This document shows positions 6,712 to 9,175 of a stretch of DNA of 9,175 nucleotides, piece after piece. Each line of letters begins with the position of its first letter. Position 1 is the first letter of the stretch. The DNA is taken from contig NZYP01000019.1 in NCBI GenBank assembly GCA_002702205.1, positions 16,636 to 25,810 of the forward strand, given 5' to 3'. The DNA is from Flammeovirgaceae bacterium. Its GTDB lineage: Bacteria; Bacteroidota; Bacteroidia; Cytophagales; MED-G16. The notes under the pieces are model-generated. The model saw only the letters and a list, made by a program, of their open reading frames with translations, searched no databases and had not been told where the DNA came from. A program made the translations under genes and the position numbers.

Positions 6712-7568
6712 AATAATTTAGGAAAAAAGACAGGTGTATTTTTTTTATAGTCTTGGTATTCTTTTTTGCTACCCCACCTCTTTTCTCCAATTTCTTCAAG
6801 CAAATTAACACCACTAACTTTGTTTAATAAAAAATAAATAAAAATTGGCGATAAAAGAACTACGTACATAACTCCATTCAAAAAAGAAATTGATATTATG
6901 GCTAAACCTGTCCAAAGGGTAAACTCACCAAAATAATTTGGATGCCTTGAGAGAGACCACAAACCAGATGATATAAATTTTCCTTTATTTTTTTTATTAA
7001 ACTCTGTTTTTTGCACATCGGCAACAACCTCAAATACAAAACCAATTAACCATAATATAATTCCAAATATTATTAAAATATTAAACTCTATTAAAACTGA
7101 ACTTGTCATTATAACAGTGGTAGGTAATAAGCACATGAATACCCAGAAACCAGAAAGTAGGAAGGCAAAAAGAAATCTCTTGAAATCTTTTTTTATCTCA
7201 GTAAACCTTACGTCTTTACCAACTTTTTTAACTCTCAAAAAAAGGAAAGAACTTAGTCTAATCGTCCATATTGACACCAAAAGAGAGACAACAAGAGAAA
7301 CATTATCAATAGAATTGAAATAAAAATACCTACCTATAAGAAGGAAGAGAACGGAGGATACAAAAGTAATTCCACCAGTTAAATCATAATAATGTTCTGT
7401 CTGATAAATATATGATGGTATAAAAACTAGAATATGAATAATAAATATTAATAACCATAATACATATACCGATTTGTAATCAAAAAAATTGATTGAACCA
7501 GATGATATTAGATATGTAAGAAATAAAGAAATGATTATAATAAATAGTGAATAAATATTTTCTTTCAT
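6708..7568 (-). CDS. DUF1295 family membrane protein (steroid 5-alpha-reductase / ICMT-like)
   Basis: 286 residues with about seven to eight membrane segments. The DUF1295 signature is clear: 'YDLTGG' (61-66), 'RLSSFLFLRVKKVGKDVRF' (104-122), 'FEVVADVQKTEF' (179-190), 'GLWSLSRHPNYFGE' (202-215) and 'SGVNLLEE' (252-259), ending 'TPVFFPKLF'. The 'SRHPNYFGE' block corresponds to the cofactor-binding loop of the 3-oxo-5-alpha-steroid 4-dehydrogenase and isoprenylcysteine methyltransferase superfamily. A reductase or methyltransferase acting on a lipid-like substrate in the inner membrane is therefore plausible, but the substrate is unknown. I chose ATG at 7568 over an upstream TTG at 7574 because it forms TAATG with the stop of the preceding lipoprotein gene, a one-base overlap typical of coupled genes. 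It is the last gene of a three-gene minus-strand operon. Confidence 0.88.
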   Translation of the reverse strand: MKENIYSLFIIIISLFLTYLISSGSINFFDYKSVYVLWLLIFIIHILVFIPSYIYQTEHYYDLTGGITFVSSVLFLLIGRYFYFNSIDNVSLVVSLLVSIWTIRLSSFLFLRVKKVGKDVRFTEIKKDFKRFLFAFLLSGFWVFMCLLPTTVIMTSSVLIEFNILIIFGIILWLIGFVFEVVADVQKTEFNKKNKGKFISSGLWSLSRHPNYFGEFTLWTGLAIISISFLNGVMYVVLLSPIFIYFLLNKVSGVNLLEEIGEKRWGSKKEYQDYKKNTPVFFPKLF

Positions 7569-7864
7569 TAGCAATTACCTAGTGTAACATATACAGACTC
7601 TCTCCAACAATTAATATTACTTTGACCTGGTTTGGAAATATCTCTATGTACCGTATACGTAAAAGCGACAAATTGTTTATTATATATATCACTATTAAGA
7701 CATTCATATATGTATGTAACTTGATTTGTGATATTATTTTTAAAATTTTCAGTATTATCTGGATTTGGATAAGGAGGGTCTGGAACTTTATTAAACCTGC
7801 ATGATAAATCATCACAAGAAAAAAAGAAAAAAAGTATAACAATTAAAAAGAATCTTGAATCCAT
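7568..7864 (-). CDS. Small Cys-containing lipoprotein of unknown function
   Basis: 98 residues that I do not recognise as any family. A very hydrophobic signal peptide (residues 4-15, Phe/Leu/Ile rich) ends in 'FFFSC', placing the lipidated Cys at 17. Two Asp residues follow at once (Asp18, Asp19). In Bacteroidota, acidic residues just after the lipid Cys can act as a surface-export signal, so a surface location is possible. Four further Cys (22, 55, 86 and the C-terminal residue 98) could form two disulfides outside the cytoplasm. A Pro-rich stretch lies at 28-35. The reality of the gene rests on the clean signal peptide and on tight packing: the 5' end overlaps the upstream gene by 22 bases and the stop overlaps the downstream start by one base. 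Other frames across this stretch give no comparable protein. Confidence 0.7.
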   Translation of the reverse strand: MDSRFFLIVILFFFFSCDDLSCRFNKVPDPPYPNPDNTENFKNNITNQVTYIYECLNSDIYNKQFVAFTYTVHRDISKPGQSNINCWRESVYVTLGNC

Positions 7865-8334
7865 ATTCTATTTAACTTTTTTCTCTTAAAATATTTTCTT
7901 TTTATCTGCCTCAAACCAAAACCTAAGCCGATACCAACTGAGCATCCTATTAATATTTTATTATCATAAACATCAGCTGCTGAAGCTTTCTGAACAACTG
8001 AAAGATTTATAAAATCAATAAGGAAATACCCTGCTGATGCACCTGAGAAATAAGTTCCAAATCTTCTCATAAAATTTGATGATTTTTCTCTAACATCTAT
8101 AATTTCAATATCTTCTACAGGTATCTCTATGTTATTAAATTTTATCATTTTATCAGATATACCTGATATTCTAGCAGATATAAAATATTTTTCATTAAAC
8201 TTTTTGAATCTTAAATTTTCTCCCTCATTAAATCTCATAGTTTTAAAACTGTTAGCCTTCCCTAACTCTAAGAAACTTTGTGGAAATAAATTATAAGAGA
8301 TTAATACAAAAGGGACAAAGAATAAGAATCTCAC
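7843..8334 (-). CDS. Conserved-type exported protein with two C-terminal membrane segments, function unknown
   Basis: 163 residues. An N-terminal signal peptide or anchor (2-17) ends near 'FPQS', a typical flavobacterial cleavage context. Residues 35-80 look like a small beta-rich domain, with alternating hydrophobic residues ('FISARISGISDKMIKFN', then 'IPVEDIEIIDV'). Two likely membrane segments follow (about 92-111 and 127-143), then a strongly basic tail, 'RQIKRKYFKRKKLNR'. I recall unnamed Bacteroidota proteins with the same order (signal, 'G..I.F' beta region, 'I.DIE.I' strand, two membrane segments) but know no function. The start is GTG at 8334: an in-frame stop lies two codons upstream and no ATG precedes the signal peptide. 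It is the first gene of the minus-strand operon and overlaps the lipoprotein gene downstream by 22 bases. Confidence 0.75.
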   Translation of the reverse strand: MRFLFFVPFVLISYNLFPQSFLELGKANSFKTMRFNEGENLRFKKFNEKYFISARISGISDKMIKFNNIEIPVEDIEIIDVREKSSNFMRRFGTYFSGASAGYFLIDFINLSVVQKASAADVYDNKILIGCSVGIGLGFGLRQIKRKYFKRKKLNRIWIQDSF

Positions 8335-8384
8335 AAATTAATATATTAATAAAACATAAATTATATTAGCCATATAAACTAACC
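8335..8384. promoter_or_regulatory. 50-base divergent promoter region with an AT palindrome
   Basis: This gap must start both the minus-strand operon and the plus-strand GH97 gene. Degenerate -7 boxes are visible: TATGTTTT on the minus strand (8358-8351) and TATATTAG on the plus strand (8362-8369), each one base off TAnnTTTG. A perfect 14-base palindrome, ATTAATATATTAAT, lies at 8337-8350 next to the GTG start. No clear -33 TTG is seen for either direction. The promoter role is inferred from position; the boxes are weak. Confidence 0.4.
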
Positions 8385-9175
8385 ATGAACTTAACAAAAA
8401 TTTTCTTTACATTATTAATGTTTTTACTTATATCGTGTACAGATAGCAGTAATTATATAATAAAATCACCTGACAATAAAATTAAATTAATCTTTAAAAT
8501 TGAAGATGGAAAAGCATTTTATAAAGTAGATAAGTCAGATAAGTCAATTACAGATTGGTCAAGATTAGGAATGGTTCTAGGGGATGGAAAAGACCTTGGT
8601 GAAGGTTTAAAGGTTTATAAAACATCAAAAGAAAAAATTAGTAATAAGTGGTTTCCATTCATTGGAGAGAAAAGCGAAATTAATGATGTCTATAATAAAC
8701 TTTCAATTAGTTTATCTAGAGATAATATTATCTATGAAATAATTTTTAGGGTTTATGATGATGGTATAGCTTTTAAATACTCAATACCAAATCATGAAAA
8801 TATTAAAAACTATGATATAATTAATGAATATACTCAGTTTAATCTTTCCTCTCAAGATTCTGCCTGGTGGATACCCGCTTTCTCATACAGAAGGTATGAA
8901 TTTTTATATGCAAATTCATCAGTAGATCAAATTTCAAAAAAATATTTTTCAGAAAATGTTGAAAACATTTCATACGACTCACTAGGCATAGATGCTGCAC
9001 ACACACCTCTAACTATTAAGAAAGAAAATGGTTTATTCATTAGTATTCATGAGGCAAATCTTATTAACTATTCCAGCATGACGTTAGCCCCTAAGGGTAA
9101 TGGTTTATTAGAGGTAGAACTTTACCCTTGGAGCGACGGAACAAAAGTAAAATTGGAGAAAAAAATAAATTCCCC
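8385..9175 (+). CDS. Glycoside hydrolase family 97 lipoprotein, N-terminal part (3' end missing)
   Basis: The frame is open to the window edge, giving 263 whole codons from ATG 8385. A lipoprotein signal peptide ends 'LLIS' before Cys18, so the enzyme is lipid-anchored in the envelope. The visible part is the GH97 N-terminal beta-sandwich domain: 'SPDNKIKL' (28-35), 'SRLGMVLGD' (59-67), 'W.P..GE.S.I...YN' (89-104), 'IIFRVYDDGIAFKY' (119-132), 'NEYTQFNL' (147-154), 'AWWIPA' (160-165) and 'IHEANLINYSSMTL' (221-234). GH97 enzymes, with SusB as the well-known member, are Ca-dependent alpha-glucosidases or alpha-galactosidases found mainly in Bacteroidota. The catalytic barrel residues that separate inverting from retaining members lie beyond the edge, so the specificity cannot be told. 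No SusC/SusD genes are visible beside it. Confidence 0.92.
   Translation, partial: MNLTKIFFTLLMFLLISCTDSSNYIIKSPDNKIKLIFKIEDGKAFYKVDKSDKSITDWSRLGMVLGDGKDLGEGLKVYKTSKEKISNKWFPFIGEKSEINDVYNKLSISLSRDNIIYEIIFRVYDDGIAFKYSIPNHENIKNYDIINEYTQFNLSSQDSAWWIPAFSYRRYEFLYANSSVDQISKKYFSENVENISYDSLGIDAAHTPLTIKKENGLFISIHEANLINYSSMTLAPKGNGLLEVELYPWSDGTKVKLEKKINS

Noticed and set aside
7117..7323. Plus-strand open frame of 68 codons
   Set aside because: It lies wholly inside the well-supported DUF1295 gene on the other strand, has no signal peptide or domain, and is a shadow frame.
7579..7842. Alternative minus-strand and plus-strand frames (also 7622-7804) across the small lipoprotein gene
   Set aside because: Their Ile/Tyr-rich translations look like AT-rich noise, while the lipoprotein frame has a clean lipobox and fits the operon junctions on both sides.

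Overview
The window is AT-rich, tightly packed DNA that I read as a compact genome from the phylum Bacteroidota, most likely a marine flavobacterium. The evidence is: (i) promoter boxes of the Bacteroidota type TAnnTTTG directly in front of pdhB and ffh; (ii) A-rich start regions with no clear Shine-Dalgarno sequence; (iii) many short lipoproteins; (iv) protein types typical of the phylum, namely a GH97 glycosidase, a long YfhO-type membrane protein, SusC-like plug motifs, and a protein with TPR-like C-terminal repeats. The assignment to order is inference. No mobile element, CRISPR array, tRNA or rRNA was seen, and no gap between genes exceeds about 80 bases.

Layout. Bases 1-1050 hold the 3' part of a probably exported protein with TPR-like repeats (plus strand, cut by the left edge). 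A strong hairpin terminator follows, and it physically overlaps the promoter of pdhB (1115-2095, plus), the pyruvate dehydrogenase E1 beta subunit. pdhB converges on ffh (2092-3426, minus), the signal recognition particle GTPase, and the two genes share a 4-base CTAG containing both stop codons. From 3427 the plus strand carries a YfhO-family membrane protein (3505-5949) that overlaps the first of two small tandem lipoproteins (5939-6334 and 6337-6711). Each lipoprotein looks like a free-standing TonB-receptor plug domain with no barrel. This trio converges on a minus-strand operon, again with a 4-base overlap (TTAA) containing both stops. In transcription order that operon is an unknown exported membrane protein (8334-7843), a short Cys-containing lipoprotein (7864-7568) and a DUF1295 / steroid-reductase-like membrane enzyme (7568-6708). 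A 50-base divergent gap separates it from the 5' part of a GH97 glycosidase lipoprotein (8385 to the right edge, plus).

How the genes may work together. pdhB and ffh are housekeeping genes with no evident link to their neighbours. The YfhO protein and the two plug-like lipoproteins are translationally coupled or nearly abutting and probably form one envelope-related unit. The minus-strand trio is a second envelope unit. GH97 enzymes release glucose or galactose from alpha-linked glycans, but the window shows no SusC/SusD partner for this one. I do not see a defence or other clearly exotic system. The most unusual items are the tandem barrel-less plug lipoproteins, the terminator-promoter overlap with predicted leaderless mRNAs, and the two shared-stop convergent junctions.
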